DNA of 35,534 bases, taken from CAZTLI01 sp964614375 (GTDB lineage: Bacteria > Chloroflexota > Anaerolineae > Aggregatilineales > Phototrophicaceae). The position numbers and the translations under genes are program-made. This document shows positions 7,851-15,385 of the stretch, piece by piece (positions within the stretch are counted from its first letter, which is position 1; each line of letters starts with the position of its first letter). The stretch lies in NCBI GenBank assembly GCA_964614375.1, contig CAZTLI010000003.1, positions 1-35,534 on the forward strand, in the 5' to 3' direction. The notes under the pieces were generated by a model. The model was not told the origin of the DNA, did not search any database, and was given only the letters and a program-made list of their open reading frames with translations.

Positions 7851-8645
7851 ATGTTCCGTTTTATCAACGCTTTACGTATATTTATCCGCCTACAATGGAG
7901 ACTGGTCAGGCTGTTTGCTGCCGGTAGTTATAGGATTGTCATGACCGCAAGAAGTAAACGACGTACCCGAAAACTCGCCCAACCCACACCTTCCAATTCC
8001 ATCTTGATGCGCTATTTCCCGGCATGGCTGCTGTTGGCGGTGGTGCTGGGGATTATGCTGCCGAGTATCCTCACCACGACGCTGGATGTGACCGGGCAAC
8101 TATTACGCGCCGTGCCCACGTTCATCAGCAGTCTCTTTGACCGTAACGAAACGACTATCGCGCCCCTGTTTACCGAAGAGGTTGATTATTGGGACGCGCA
8201 TATCTCGCGCTGGTCGGCGGAATATGGCCTCGATCCCAATTTACTGGCGACGGTGATGCAAATTGAATCGTGCGGACATCCCACTGTCGCGAGTGTGGCG
8301 GGCGCACAGGGCTTGTTTCAGGTGATGCCCTTCCACTTCACCACAGGCGAGAATTTCCTCGACCCCGATACCAACGCCATGCGAAGCGCCAATTTCCTCA
8401 ATCAGTGTATCGGCTTTGCCAATGGCGACATCGGCCTTTCGCTGGCCTGTTATAACGGCGGCCCATCGGTCACCACACGACCTTTCAGTCAATGGCCTAA
8501 CGAAACGCAGCGCTACTATCGTTGGGGCATGGGCATCTATCTGGACGCAGTGCATAACAGCAGCTATAGTCCCACGCTGGAACAGTGGTTGAGCGCCGGT
8601 GGTCGCGTACTCTGTGACCGCGCCTCCGTCGAATTGGGATTGTAG
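7851..8645 (+). CDS. Membrane-anchored lytic transglycosylase (SLT domain)
   Basis: 264 aa. A basic N-terminus (about residues 1-50) precedes a transmembrane helix at about 55-77, so the protein is anchored with its C-terminal domain outside. The SLT/goose-lysozyme-like domain spans about 120-250: Y-G-L-D-P-N-L-L-A-T-V-M-Q-I-E-S with catalytic Glu139, then G-A-Q-G-L-F-Q-V-M-P (151-160), and later A-C-Y-N-G-G. Together these are the family 1 transglycosylase signature. It cleaves the MurNAc-GlcNAc bond of peptidoglycan with formation of 1,6-anhydroMurNAc. GAGATGGG lies just before the ATG. Expression probably comes from the 7758-7786 promoter with the LexA-like palindrome, and a clear terminator follows. 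The long cytoplasmic basic tail is unusual. Confidence 0.9.
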   Translation: MFRFINALRIFIRLQWRLVRLFAAGSYRIVMTARSKRRTRKLAQPTPSNSILMRYFPAWLLLAVVLGIMLPSILTTTLDVTGQLLRAVPTFISSLFDRNETTIAPLFTEEVDYWDAHISRWSAEYGLDPNLLATVMQIESCGHPTVASVAGAQGLFQVMPFHFTTGENFLDPDTNAMRSANFLNQCIGFANGDIGLSLACYNGGPSVTTRPFSQWPNETQRYYRWGMGIYLDAVHNSSYSPTLEQWLSAGGRVLCDRASVELGL

Positions 8646-8672
8646 CGCCCACATCGTCGCAAGCGGATTATC

Positions 8673-8701
8673 AACAGACTGCTGCTTCAGCGGTCTGTTT
8701 T
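8673..8701 (+). terminator. Rho-independent terminator after transglycosylase gene
   Basis: Arms 8673-8684 (AACAGACTGCTG) and 8688-8699 (CAGCGGTCTGTT) form a 12-bp stem with a single T-G pair and a 3-nt loop, ending in TTTT (8698-8701). It is 27 nt past the stop codon. Confidence 0.85.
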
Positions 8702-8719
8702 GGTTTATGGCGTTCGTGC

Positions 8720-8725
8720 TATAAT
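8720..8725 (+). promoter_or_regulatory. -10 element suggesting a leaderless transcript
   Basis: A perfect TATAAT ends 6 nt before the ATG at 8732, so transcription should begin at or within 1-2 nt of the start codon. No ribosome-binding site is present. The -35 region is poor (TTGGTT at 8700 with a short spacer). Confidence 0.5.
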
Positions 8726-8731
8726 CGCGCC

Positions 8732-9796
8732 ATGACACCCGAAACGACATCCGAAACCATACACGACCTTGAAACCCCCAGCATCCTGATTAACCTGGAT
8801 CGCATGGAAGCCAATATCCGGCGGATGCAGGCGCGCTGTGATGCGCTGGGATTGAAATTTCGCCCGCATATCAAGACGCATAAAAGCCCCATCATCGCCC
8901 GGATGCAGCTTGATGCAGGTGCGGTGGGCATCGCCTGTCAAAAAGTCAGTGAGGCGGAGGTATTCGCCCGTGCCGGCTTCACCAACATTCAGATTCCCTA
9001 TAACATCGTCGGCCCACAGAAAACACGTCGATTAGCCGACCTCGCGCAGTATACGCATCTGACCGTCTCGGCTGACCACCCGATGGTCGTCGCTGGACTG
9101 TCCGACGCCGCCCGCGAACACGACGCCACTATCCGCGTGCTGGTTGACTTAGTGACCGACATCGAACGCACAGGCGCGCCCGTTGGCGAAGTGGTGACGC
9201 TGGCGAAACGCATCGAAGACGACGAACATCTGCATTTCGCCGGATTGCTGGTGTATCCGACCTATGCCACCATGCGCGTACATATCCAAAAGGCGCTGGA
9301 ACTGCTGGACAAAGCGGGAATCGGTGTGGATATGGTCAGTGGTGGCGGGACAGGCGCGGCGCTCGATGCCCATCTCATCCCCGAACTGACCGAACTGCGC
9401 GTCGGCACGTATGTGTTTAACGACATGGCGACGATCTCACGCGACTGGAATACGCTGGAAAACTGCGCGATGACGATTATGGCGACTGTTGTCAGCCGCC
9501 CGACACCAGACCGTGTGATTCTGGACAGCGGCAGCAAAACCCTCGCCGCAGACCGTGTGCATGACGGGCATGGCGCTATCGTGGAATATCCACAGGCGCG
9601 CATCTATCAATTGAACGAAGAACATGCCCTGTGTGATTTTAGTCAATGCGATGAACGCCCGGTCATTGGCGAGCGTGTCAATGTAATTCCGGTGCATACC
9701 TGCGTCGTCTCGAATTTACACAACCAGCTCTACGGCGTGCGTGGTCAGACAATCGAGCGGGTCTTTCCTGTCGCGGCGCGGGGCATGGTCTGGTAG
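8732..9796 (+). CDS. D-threonine aldolase / D-serine dehydratase-like PLP enzyme (alanine racemase N-terminal fold)
   Basis: A 354-aa fold-type III PLP protein of the DSD1/D-threonine aldolase family. The N-terminal ETPSILINLDRMEANIRRM and the R-P-H-I-K-T-H-K motif (residues 44-51) mark the PLP-lysine site of the TIM barrel. A glycine-rich phosphate-binding segment (S-G-G-G-T-G) lies near residue 205. The C-terminal H322-x-C324 in P-V-H-T-C is the divalent-metal site typical of this family. The likely reaction is cleavage of D-threonine or beta-hydroxy-D-amino acids to glycine plus aldehyde, or D-serine deamination; these cannot be told apart here. Length is normal. It is cytoplasmic and monocistronic, with a predicted leaderless mRNA. 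Confidence 0.9.
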   Translation: MTPETTSETIHDLETPSILINLDRMEANIRRMQARCDALGLKFRPHIKTHKSPIIARMQLDAGAVGIACQKVSEAEVFARAGFTNIQIPYNIVGPQKTRRLADLAQYTHLTVSADHPMVVAGLSDAAREHDATIRVLVDLVTDIERTGAPVGEVVTLAKRIEDDEHLHFAGLLVYPTYATMRVHIQKALELLDKAGIGVDMVSGGGTGAALDAHLIPELTELRVGTYVFNDMATISRDWNTLENCAMTIMATVVSRPTPDRVILDSGSKTLAADRVHDGHGAIVEYPQARIYQLNEEHALCDFSQCDERPVIGERVNVIPVHTCVVSNLHNQLYGVRGQTIERVFPVAARGMVW

Positions 9797-9880
9797 ATGT
9801 TTCAATTCTGTTGCAGACGCGCAAAAATCCGCTATTTCGGTGTACAATACGGCAACATGGCGAAATGAAGGATTGAGGCT

Positions 9881-10132
9881 ATGGTTGAACTGTCGCGGTT
9901 GCAGCACGCTATCTGCGAAGTCCTGCACGAAGAAGGCAAACCCCTCACACGATTGGAAATTATCAAGCGCATCGCCAACAAAGATACACTCGCGACGCAG
10001 CCTGTTATATCCAATCATGTGTTGGAAGAATTGATTAGTGCTAAAATCATCAAACTGTATACCGATGACGCCGCTGATAAAGAATCGACGGCACAGGTGC
10101 GCTATATACTGGCTGATGAGGTGGATGCCTAA
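9881..10132 (+). CDS. Small winged-helix-like protein, paralogue 1
   Basis: 83 aa, with no recognised family name. The helical pattern AICEVLHEEGKPLTRLEIIKRI, a second helix VISNHVLEELISAKIIKLY, and a C-terminal hairpin VRYILADEV fit a compact winged helix: helix-turn-helix followed by a two-stranded wing. It may be a DNA-binding or protein-interaction module. GAGG precedes the ATG, and TACAAT near 9842 may be the -10. It is clearly homologous to the next gene (10281), sharing G-K-P-L-T-R-x-E-(I/L)-x-x-R-I and the V-R-(Y/F) strand, which indicates tandem duplication. Both end soon after the wing, so neither carries an effector domain. Confidence 0.7.
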   Translation: MVELSRLQHAICEVLHEEGKPLTRLEIIKRIANKDTLATQPVISNHVLEELISAKIIKLYTDDAADKESTAQVRYILADEVDA

Positions 10133-10280
10133 GCGTATCCGACGCCGTGTTCCGCGATTAGCCCGTCAATCGCTTTTGGTCACAGCGCCAATCTTTACGA
10201 CTCTGCGGTTCAAATTGTGATTTAATGGGTCTTGTCGGCGAATTGTATCGAGACCCTTGCTACAGATTAGGATCGTCTGC

Positions 10281-10541
10281 GTGGTTAAGGCTAAACCCGT
10301 TCCCCCAAGCATTGTCAAAGTCATCTGCGAAACCCTGCGTGACGCCGGTAAACCCCTGACGCGCGTCGAACTCACGCGGCGCATCGAAGGCACGAGCGAT
10401 ACCGCCCTTATTTCCTCCGATTTACTCATGCGGATGGTGCAAGAAGGTCTCGTCGAACGCGACATCGGCAGCAGCGAAACCGCTACCGCCATCGTCCGCT
10501 TCAAAATCGCGCCCGGTGTCGATTGCAGCAATTTGCGCTAG
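10281..10541 (+). CDS. Small winged-helix-like protein, paralogue 2
   Basis: 86 aa from the GTG at 10281, which has AGGA (10268-10271) at suitable distance; an upstream in-frame TTG at 10257 lacks one. It aligns with the protein at 9881 through VICETLRDAGKPLTRVEL, the middle helix LISSDLLMRMVQEGLVE and the final strand AIVRFKIA. The predicted fold is the same winged helix. The paralogue pair is separated by about 150 nt with no terminator between, so co-transcription is possible. Sequence divergence is substantial (roughly a third to a half of positions kept), so the duplication is not recent. No function can be assigned. Confidence 0.65.
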   Translation: MVKAKPVPPSIVKVICETLRDAGKPLTRVELTRRIEGTSDTALISSDLLMRMVQEGLVERDIGSSETATAIVRFKIAPGVDCSNLR

Positions 10542-10882
10542 ACACATCTGATGGGAGTGAGCGCACGACTCTTGAGAGACATTTTGCAGAAATCGAAAGT
10601 CTTGAGTTCACAACCCGGATCACCATTTTGAGTGGATTCCGTATTTTTTAGTGGTGCTTTCTAAAGATGAAACGCTGAGTACGTTAAAGCGTTACTTCAT
10701 CCTGAGCAAAAACGGTAATTATTGTCCCGATTGCTTGATTCACTGCCTCAGAATGACCACCCAGACTATATGCACCCCTTCGACCCCACGATTACAACTC
10801 AGCAATGACCAATTAGCATTGCAAACCTGTCCGCTCCTCAACTAATGTGGGAGAGAGGCCGGGGCGGGGTATTTCGTAATAA

Positions 10883-10922
10883 ACTCTGTAATATTAGCTG
10901 TTTCTCTCTGTTTTTACAGAGT
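10883..10922. repeat. 9-bp inverted repeat
   Basis: ACTCTGTAA (10883-10891) and TTACAGAGT (10914-10922) are perfect reverse complements, around a pyrimidine-rich 22-nt loop. It lies 80 nt upstream of the Uma2 promoter. It could be an operator pair or a remnant repeat. Confidence 0.5.
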
Positions 10923-10999
10923 CTCTAAGAACTTGATTCGGCATGATGCTCAACAATCAAATGCCGTTTTGCGTGATGTCAGTGCGCGTGCAGAACGTG

Positions 11000-11005
11000 T
11001 ATAAT
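11000..11005 (+). promoter_or_regulatory. Probable -10 element of Uma2 gene
   Basis: TATAAT lies 40 nt before the Uma2 start. The -35 (TGTCAG at 10977-10982, 17-nt spacer) is weak. The leader carries a 5-bp hairpin at 11007-11021. Confidence 0.4.
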
Positions 11006-11045
11006 CAGCATGAAAGATGCTCAGTAAACGCATAAGGTAAGTGTC

Positions 11046-11661
11046 ATGGATGCTACAAAATCTGGAGCACCCATTCGGATGACCGAAGCCGAGTATCTGG
11101 CGTTTGAAGCCGAAAGCGAATTCAAGCACGAGTTCAGCCGGGGCAATGTGTACGCCATGACGGGTGCCAGCCTGCGACATGGGATTATTACCGTCAACGT
11201 CAGCACACATCTGAATAACCAGTTGGCAGACCGCGATTGCACCGTTACCAGTCCCGACGTGCGGGTCTATATCGCGAGCAAACAGGCGTATCGTTATCCC
11301 GATGTGACGATATTCTGTGGCGATCCGGTATATATAGAGGGGCGTACCGACACCATCACGAATCCAGTCATGCTGGTGGAGGTGTTATCTCCCGGCACGG
11401 CGCTTGATGGATCGCAATGAAAAACTGTTGGAATACACACAAATCGACACGCTGCACGCCTATCTGCTGGTGTCCCAACATGAAGCCCGCATCGAACGCT
11501 TTATGCGCCATGAGACCGGTGAATGGCTCTATACCATTGCTAGTGGACTGGATAGGGACATCGCGCTGCCAGCGCTTGCATGTACGTTGCCGCTGTTGAA
11601 GGTCTATCAAAAAGTGACCTTTGACACCCCTGATACGGATGAGGACGACTCAACAACGTGA
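11046..11661 (+). pseudogene. Uma2-family PD-(D/E)xK protein, frameshifted
   Basis: Two overlapping frames together encode one Uma2 domain. The first (11046-11420) gives MTEAEYLAFEAESEFKHEF, then S-P-D-V-R-V and Y-P-D-V-T-I-F with the nuclease-fold Asp, and M-L-V-E-V-L-S-P with the Glu, before running into a stop. The second (about 11404-11661), offset by +1, continues as D-R-N-E-K-L-L-E-Y-T-Q-I-D-T-L-H-A-Y-L-L-V-S-Q, the normal C-terminal half. The breakpoint is near 11395-11405, and one extra base explains it. This is either a true inactivating mutation or an assembly error. Uma2 proteins (DUF820) are putative nucleases, often multicopy in Chloroflexota and Cyanobacteria, with unclear function. 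All catalytic-site motifs lie before the shift. Confidence 0.8.
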
Positions 11662-11769
11662 TTTGTACCGATTGCAATTCGATGTCATGTTGTTAAACGT
11701 TACTGGATTTCATTATTATCATTATCGCGTTGCTTTGCCGGAACCACACCAGAGTGAGTAATATAATCC

Positions 11770-11804
11770 CAACCAAAAACACCCCGCTCGACTGAACAGG
11801 GTGT
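11770..11804 (-). terminator. Rho-independent terminator of ilvD
   Basis: On the minus strand ACACCC (11804-11799) pairs with GGGTGT (11784-11779), directly followed by TTTTGG. It sits 50 nt beyond the ilvD stop codon. Confidence 0.75.
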
Positions 11805-11853
11805 CGGTTAGAACCACGCTGAAACGCCGACCGCTAATCCTAACACCTGTCCC

Positions 11854-13551
11854 CTACAACGTCACCGCGCCATCATCGGCCTGATGCACCAACTTGGCAT
11901 ATTTCGCCATGACGCCGCGGGAATAGTGCGGTTTGGGCGCTGTCCATGCTGCGCGACGTGCTTTCAGTTCGTCAGCGCTCAAATCGACGTTAATCGTGCG
12001 CTTGACTGTATCGCATTCGATCATGTCGCCCGCTTGCAGCAGACCGATTGTGCCGCCGACCATCGCTTCGGGCGCGACATGCCCGATCATCAGACCGCGC
12101 GTGCCGCCGCTGAAACGTCCATCGGTGATGAGCATCACATCCTGTCCCAGTCCCTGCCCGACAATCGCCGCCGTTACACTGAGCATCTCGCGCATTCCGG
12201 GACCACCAACCGGGCCTTCATAACGAATGATGACGACATCGCCCTTTTTGATTTGCTGACCCTGTACCGCCGCCATAGCATCTTCTTCGCGTTCAAAGAT
12301 GCGCGCGGGGCCACGATGGTGTTTGGGTTCGTCCCCCTTGAGTTTGACGACACAGCCATCCGGCGCGAGATTGCCACGCAGCACGACCAGTCCACCCGTC
12401 GCTTTCACCGGATTATCCAGCGGACGCACCACTGTCTGACCGGGTGTTTCTTTGGCGAGAGAGACGGCTTCGGCCAGCGTTTGACCCGTGACCGTCTTCG
12501 CCGTGCCATCCAGATAACCGCCTGCGAGCATCCGCCGTGCCAGCACTGCCACACCACCCGCACGGTACAAATCCAGCGCCATATATTTGCCCATCGGACG
12601 CATATCCGCCAGAATCGGCGTTTTCTCGTTGATGCGTTCGATGTCGTCCAGCGTGAAGTCGATGTCCAGTTCGCGGGCGAAGGCCAGTGTATGCAAGACA
12701 GCGTTGGTGCTGCCACCTGTGGCACAAGCTGAGGCAATGGCATTTTCCAGCGACGTTTTGGTCAGCACATCGCGCGGACGACTATCACGTTCAATCAAAT
12801 CTAACAGCATCTCTCCGGCGCGGAAAGCCACATTCGACTTTTCGTCGTCTTCGGCAGGCACATCGGCCATGCCCATCGGACAGATGCCCATAATTTCCGA
12901 AATCGTCGCCATCGTATTGGCGGTGAACTGCCCGCCACATGCACCCGCACCGGGACAGGCCGCATTTTCAATCGCCGTCAATTGGTCGAGGCTGATACTG
13001 CCCTTGGCATACGCGCCAATCGCCTCGAACACGTTCACGAGGTCGATTTGCTTGCCATCGAGTATGCCGGGCATAATCGTCCCGCCGTACAGCATCAGTG
13101 ACGGAATATTCAGCCGAATCAGCGCCATAATCGTGCCGGGAATGGTCTTATCGCAGGACGATAGGGCGATGACGCCATCCAGCATATTGGCACGCGCGAC
13201 CAGTTCGATGCTGTCGGCAATCACTTCGCGGCTGATGAGCGACGCCTTCATGCCTTCCGTGCCCATTGTGATGCCGTCGGAAATGCTGATGGTATTAAAT
13301 TCCAGCGGCGTCCCCCCGGCGGCGCGAATCCCCCGTTTGACATCGGCGGCGAGTTTTCGCAGATGGAAATTACACGGGCCAATCTCAATCCACGTATTGG
13401 CGATGCCGATGAGGGGCTTTTGCAGGTCTTCATCGGTCAGGCCCGTGGCTTTGAGCATCGCCCGCGCGCCCGCCCGGTCACTGCCTTCGACCAGTGTGCG
13501 ACTGCGCTGATTGAGCCGCGCGACGGTTTTGAGTTCCGGCGAATCGGTCAT
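11854..13551 (-). CDS. ilvD: Dihydroxy-acid dehydratase
   Basis: 565 aa, full family length. It dehydrates 2,3-dihydroxyisovalerate and 2,3-dihydroxy-3-methylvalerate to the 2-oxo acids in valine and isoleucine synthesis (cytoplasm, Fe-S enzyme). Diagnostic motifs: G-I-A-N-T-W-I-E-I-G-P-C-N-F-H-L near residue 50 (first Fe-S Cys), S-S-C-D-K-T-I-P-G near residue 125 (second Cys), G-A-C-G-G-Q-F-T-A-N-T-M near 190 (third Cys), and G-G-T-R-G-L-M-I-G-H-V-A-P-E near 480. Of three consecutive candidate starts (TTG, ATG, ATG), the last at 13551 is preferred because AGGAG (13558-13562) is 6 nt from it. No other ilv or leu genes are nearby, so it is a stand-alone unit with its own promoter and terminator. 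Confidence 0.97.
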   Translation of the reverse strand: MTDSPELKTVARLNQRSRTLVEGSDRAGARAMLKATGLTDEDLQKPLIGIANTWIEIGPCNFHLRKLAADVKRGIRAAGGTPLEFNTISISDGITMGTEGMKASLISREVIADSIELVARANMLDGVIALSSCDKTIPGTIMALIRLNIPSLMLYGGTIMPGILDGKQIDLVNVFEAIGAYAKGSISLDQLTAIENAACPGAGACGGQFTANTMATISEIMGICPMGMADVPAEDDEKSNVAFRAGEMLLDLIERDSRPRDVLTKTSLENAIASACATGGSTNAVLHTLAFARELDIDFTLDDIERINEKTPILADMRPMGKYMALDLYRAGGVAVLARRMLAGGYLDGTAKTVTGQTLAEAVSLAKETPGQTVVRPLDNPVKATGGLVVLRGNLAPDGCVVKLKGDEPKHHRGPARIFEREEDAMAAVQGQQIKKGDVVIIRYEGPVGGPGMREMLSVTAAIVGQGLGQDVMLITDGRFSGGTRGLMIGHVAPEAMVGGTIGLLQAGDMIECDTVKRTINVDLSADELKARRAAWTAPKPHYSRGVMAKYAKLVHQADDGAVTL

Positions 13552-13592
13552 CATCAACTCCTATTATTAATTATCAATAATCTCTATGGGCT

Positions 13593-13624
13593 ATTGTACC
13601 GCAAGTGTGTGCAATCGCCACCAA
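13593..13624 (-). promoter_or_regulatory. Probable ilvD promoter
   Basis: Minus strand TTGGTG (13624-13619), 18-nt spacer, TACAAT (13598-13593). The -35 lies inside the 56-bp repeat copy at 13607-13662 and the -10 lies outside it, so an insertion at the far edge of the repeat would leave the promoter intact. Confidence 0.45.
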
Positions 13625-13662
13625 TGACGCGACGCCAATCATAAGACCAAGTACGCCCATGC
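13607..13662. repeat. 56-bp direct repeat, left copy
   Basis: Identical in all 56 positions and in the same orientation to 14932-14987. It begins GTGTGCAATCGCCACC and ends GTACGCCCATGC. The pair brackets the AT-rich HsdR-N gene. Read on the minus strand, it encodes a hydrophobic peptide starting MGVLGLMIGVASLVAIAH. Confidence 0.95.
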
Positions 13663-13791
13663 TCCATAAGTTAGACGACAGCTAAGTTTCATGTTAAATG
13701 GAAAATTATATAAACCTGAATGGCACTAATATTAAATATTGGATATATTTTTAAAAATACAAAGAGACAGTTTTATAGGTGGGAGATTAAA

Positions 13792-14886
13792 ATGGACTTG
13801 ATTGACCAATTTCGCCAATTATCCGCACGCGCTGCCAAGCAGCTACAAGGTATTTCAACTGAGGAAGCAACAAAGACGGCGCTTGTCATGCCATTCATTC
13901 AAATGCTTGGTTACAATGTTTTTGATCTTTCTGAAGTCGTACCGGAATACACGGCTGATGTAGGCACAAAAAAGGGTGAGAAAGTTGATTATGCCATAAT
14001 GAGGGATGGCTCACCTATTATGATTTTTGAGTGCAAAAGTGCTGGAACAGACTTAGGCCATGTTCACGTATCCCAACTATTTCGATATTTTTCGACTCTG
14101 GATACCCGGTTTGCCATCATGACAAATGGCATTGATTATCACTTCTATTCTGACCTGGATAAACCCAACAAAATGGATGATAAACCGTTCCTCGTTTTTA
14201 ATATCTTAGAGCAAAATGATGAAACGCGGCTTGCCCAACTCATTGATGAACTCAAGAAATTTACAAAATCAGCTTTTGATTTAGATAACATCCTCTCAAC
14301 TGCCAATGAACTTAAGTACAAACGTGAAATCAAGAATCTGATACTTGCTGAATACAACAACCCCTCTGAAGAACTGGTTCGCTTATTCGCAGGACAAGTC
14401 TATTCGGGACTAAAAAGAAAAGCAGTAATTGAAGATTTCACGGACATTACCAAGAAAGCATTCCGGGAATTTGTTACAGATCGCATCACAAGTAGACTCG
14501 ATTTTGCTAAAGAACTAGAAACAAATGAAGTGCAACAGGTTGAAAACCCAGAAACCAAGAACGAAGGCGACGCTGAAGAAGATGAACTTGTTACCACACA
14601 AGAAGAACTTGATGGTTACTATATCGTCAAAGCGATTCTTCGGGAAGTTGTCGATGCTAAGCGTGTACACATTCGCGATGTACAAAGCTACTGTGGCGTC
14701 ATTTTAGACAATAATAATAGAAAACCTATATGTCGTTTACGCTTCAATCGGCACCAGAAATATCTAGGTCTGTTTGACAGTGAGAAAAACGAAGAACAAG
14801 TCCCCATTTCCGATCTAGATGAAATTTACAATTACGCTGATAGGTTAAGGGCCACTATCGCATTTTATGATGATGGGGACTCCTAA
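13792..14886 (+). CDS. Solitary type I restriction HsdR-N-like nuclease-domain protein
   Basis: 364 aa from the ATG at 13792 (GGGAG just upstream; the frame open from 13720 lacks a site). An N-terminal HSDR_N_2-type domain (about residues 10-150) has the PD-(D/E)xK core: D66 in K-V-D-Y-A-I-M, then E80-x-K82 in F-E-C-K-S, plus Q/F strands H-V-S-Q-L-F-R-Y-F. The middle is charged and helical. A separate C-terminal block (about 285-360, starting DGYYIVKAILREVV) with R-L-R-F-N-R-H-Q-K-Y-L-G-L-F is typical of this solitary family. There is no helicase motor and no HsdM or HsdS, so it is not a working type I system. The AT-rich composition and AAA-rich codons differ strongly from both neighbours, and 56-bp direct repeats flank it: probable horizontal acquisition, perhaps with a defence role. 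Confidence 0.85.
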   Translation: MDLIDQFRQLSARAAKQLQGISTEEATKTALVMPFIQMLGYNVFDLSEVVPEYTADVGTKKGEKVDYAIMRDGSPIMIFECKSAGTDLGHVHVSQLFRYFSTLDTRFAIMTNGIDYHFYSDLDKPNKMDDKPFLVFNILEQNDETRLAQLIDELKKFTKSAFDLDNILSTANELKYKREIKNLILAEYNNPSEELVRLFAGQVYSGLKRKAVIEDFTDITKKAFREFVTDRITSRLDFAKELETNEVQQVENPETKNEGDAEEDELVTTQEELDGYYIVKAILREVVDAKRVHIRDVQSYCGVILDNNNRKPICRLRFNRHQKYLGLFDSEKNEEQVPISDLDEIYNYADRLRATIAFYDDGDS

Positions 14887-14931
14887 AATTCCATCGCTGG
14901 TTCGAGGGTATTTACGAACGCCAAAAGACAG

Positions 14932-14987
14932 GTGTGCAATCGCCACCAATGACGCGACGCCAATCATAAGACCAAGTACGCCCATGC
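14932..14987. repeat. 56-bp direct repeat, right copy
   Basis: A perfect copy of 13607-13662, starting 46 nt after the HsdR-N-like stop codon. The distance between copies (1325 bp) defines a unit of one gene. Outside the 56 bp the two flanks diverge at once. Confidence 0.95.
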
Positions 14988-15172
14988 CACATCGTGAAAA
15001 ATGGCACGATATGGTATAGTATGGGTTATATCCATCTCACACCACATCCCGCATCATTCCCGCATCAACACAGCCCACACACCATCCGCAGACCGCCCAT
15101 CACCCCGAAACGCATCCTGCCGCGTTTTCGTTGAATCATTGCCCGGTATCGGGCACAAAGGGGGTGAAGACG

Positions 15173-15370
15173 ATGTATCCGCATCAGATAGATGATCGCT
15201 ATGTTGACAGCTACCTTGACGACCTGCGCCGCAGCAATGCCTGTGCCCGCTGCAAAGTCCATATAGAGACCGTATTCGATAAACCATCGCGCATTCGGAC
15301 GGCGTTGAGTTATACGGTCGATTTCGTCGTCATCATCGTCATTGGCTTTGTGGTCGTGCTGTGGTTATAG
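15173..15370 (+). CDS. Small CxxC protein with C-terminal membrane helix
   Basis: 65 aa from the ATG at 15173, chosen for the strong GGGGGTGA 5 nt upstream. Residues 1-22 are acidic and hydrophilic (YVDSYLDDLRRS). C-A-R-C follows at about 24-27, a possible half zinc site or redox pair. The C-terminal 20 residues (FVVIIVIGFVVVLWL) form a single membrane helix ending at the last residue, as in a tail-anchored protein. A 6-bp hairpin TGCCCG-GTAT-CGGGCA (15140-15155) sits just before the ribosome-binding site. The family is not recognised. It may dimerise through the CxxC pairs. Confidence 0.7.
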   Translation: MYPHQIDDRYVDSYLDDLRRSNACARCKVHIETVFDKPSRIRTALSYTVDFVVIIVIGFVVVLWL

Positions 15371-15385
15371 ACGGAACCCACCGGG

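Larger units (their letters stand above)
10542..11045. other. 504-nt intergenic region, no convincing gene
   Basis: No supported reading frame. The stretch holds a GC-rich run (GGGAGAGAGGCCGGGGCGGG, about 10849-10868), the inverted repeat at 10883-10922, a promoter (TATAAT at 11000-11005) and a small hairpin AGCAT-GAAAG-ATGCT (11007-11021) in the leader of the Uma2 gene. The 64-codon frame starting near 10651 has an atypical composition and no ribosome-binding site. Confidence 0.6.

Noticed and set aside
10651..10845. A 64-codon plus-strand frame upstream of Uma2
   Set aside because: No ribosome-binding site, unusual composition and no recognisable motif.
11884..12732. Long plus-strand frame antisense to ilvD
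   Set aside because: Antisense shadow of a highly conserved gene; composition is that of the reverse of ilvD codons.
12587..13510. 307-codon plus-strand frame antisense to ilvD
   Set aside because: Also a shadow; no signal for translation and no family resemblance.
13607..14987. CRISPR array
   Set aside because: Only two copies of one repeat with a 1.27-kb gene between them; no spacers of regular length.
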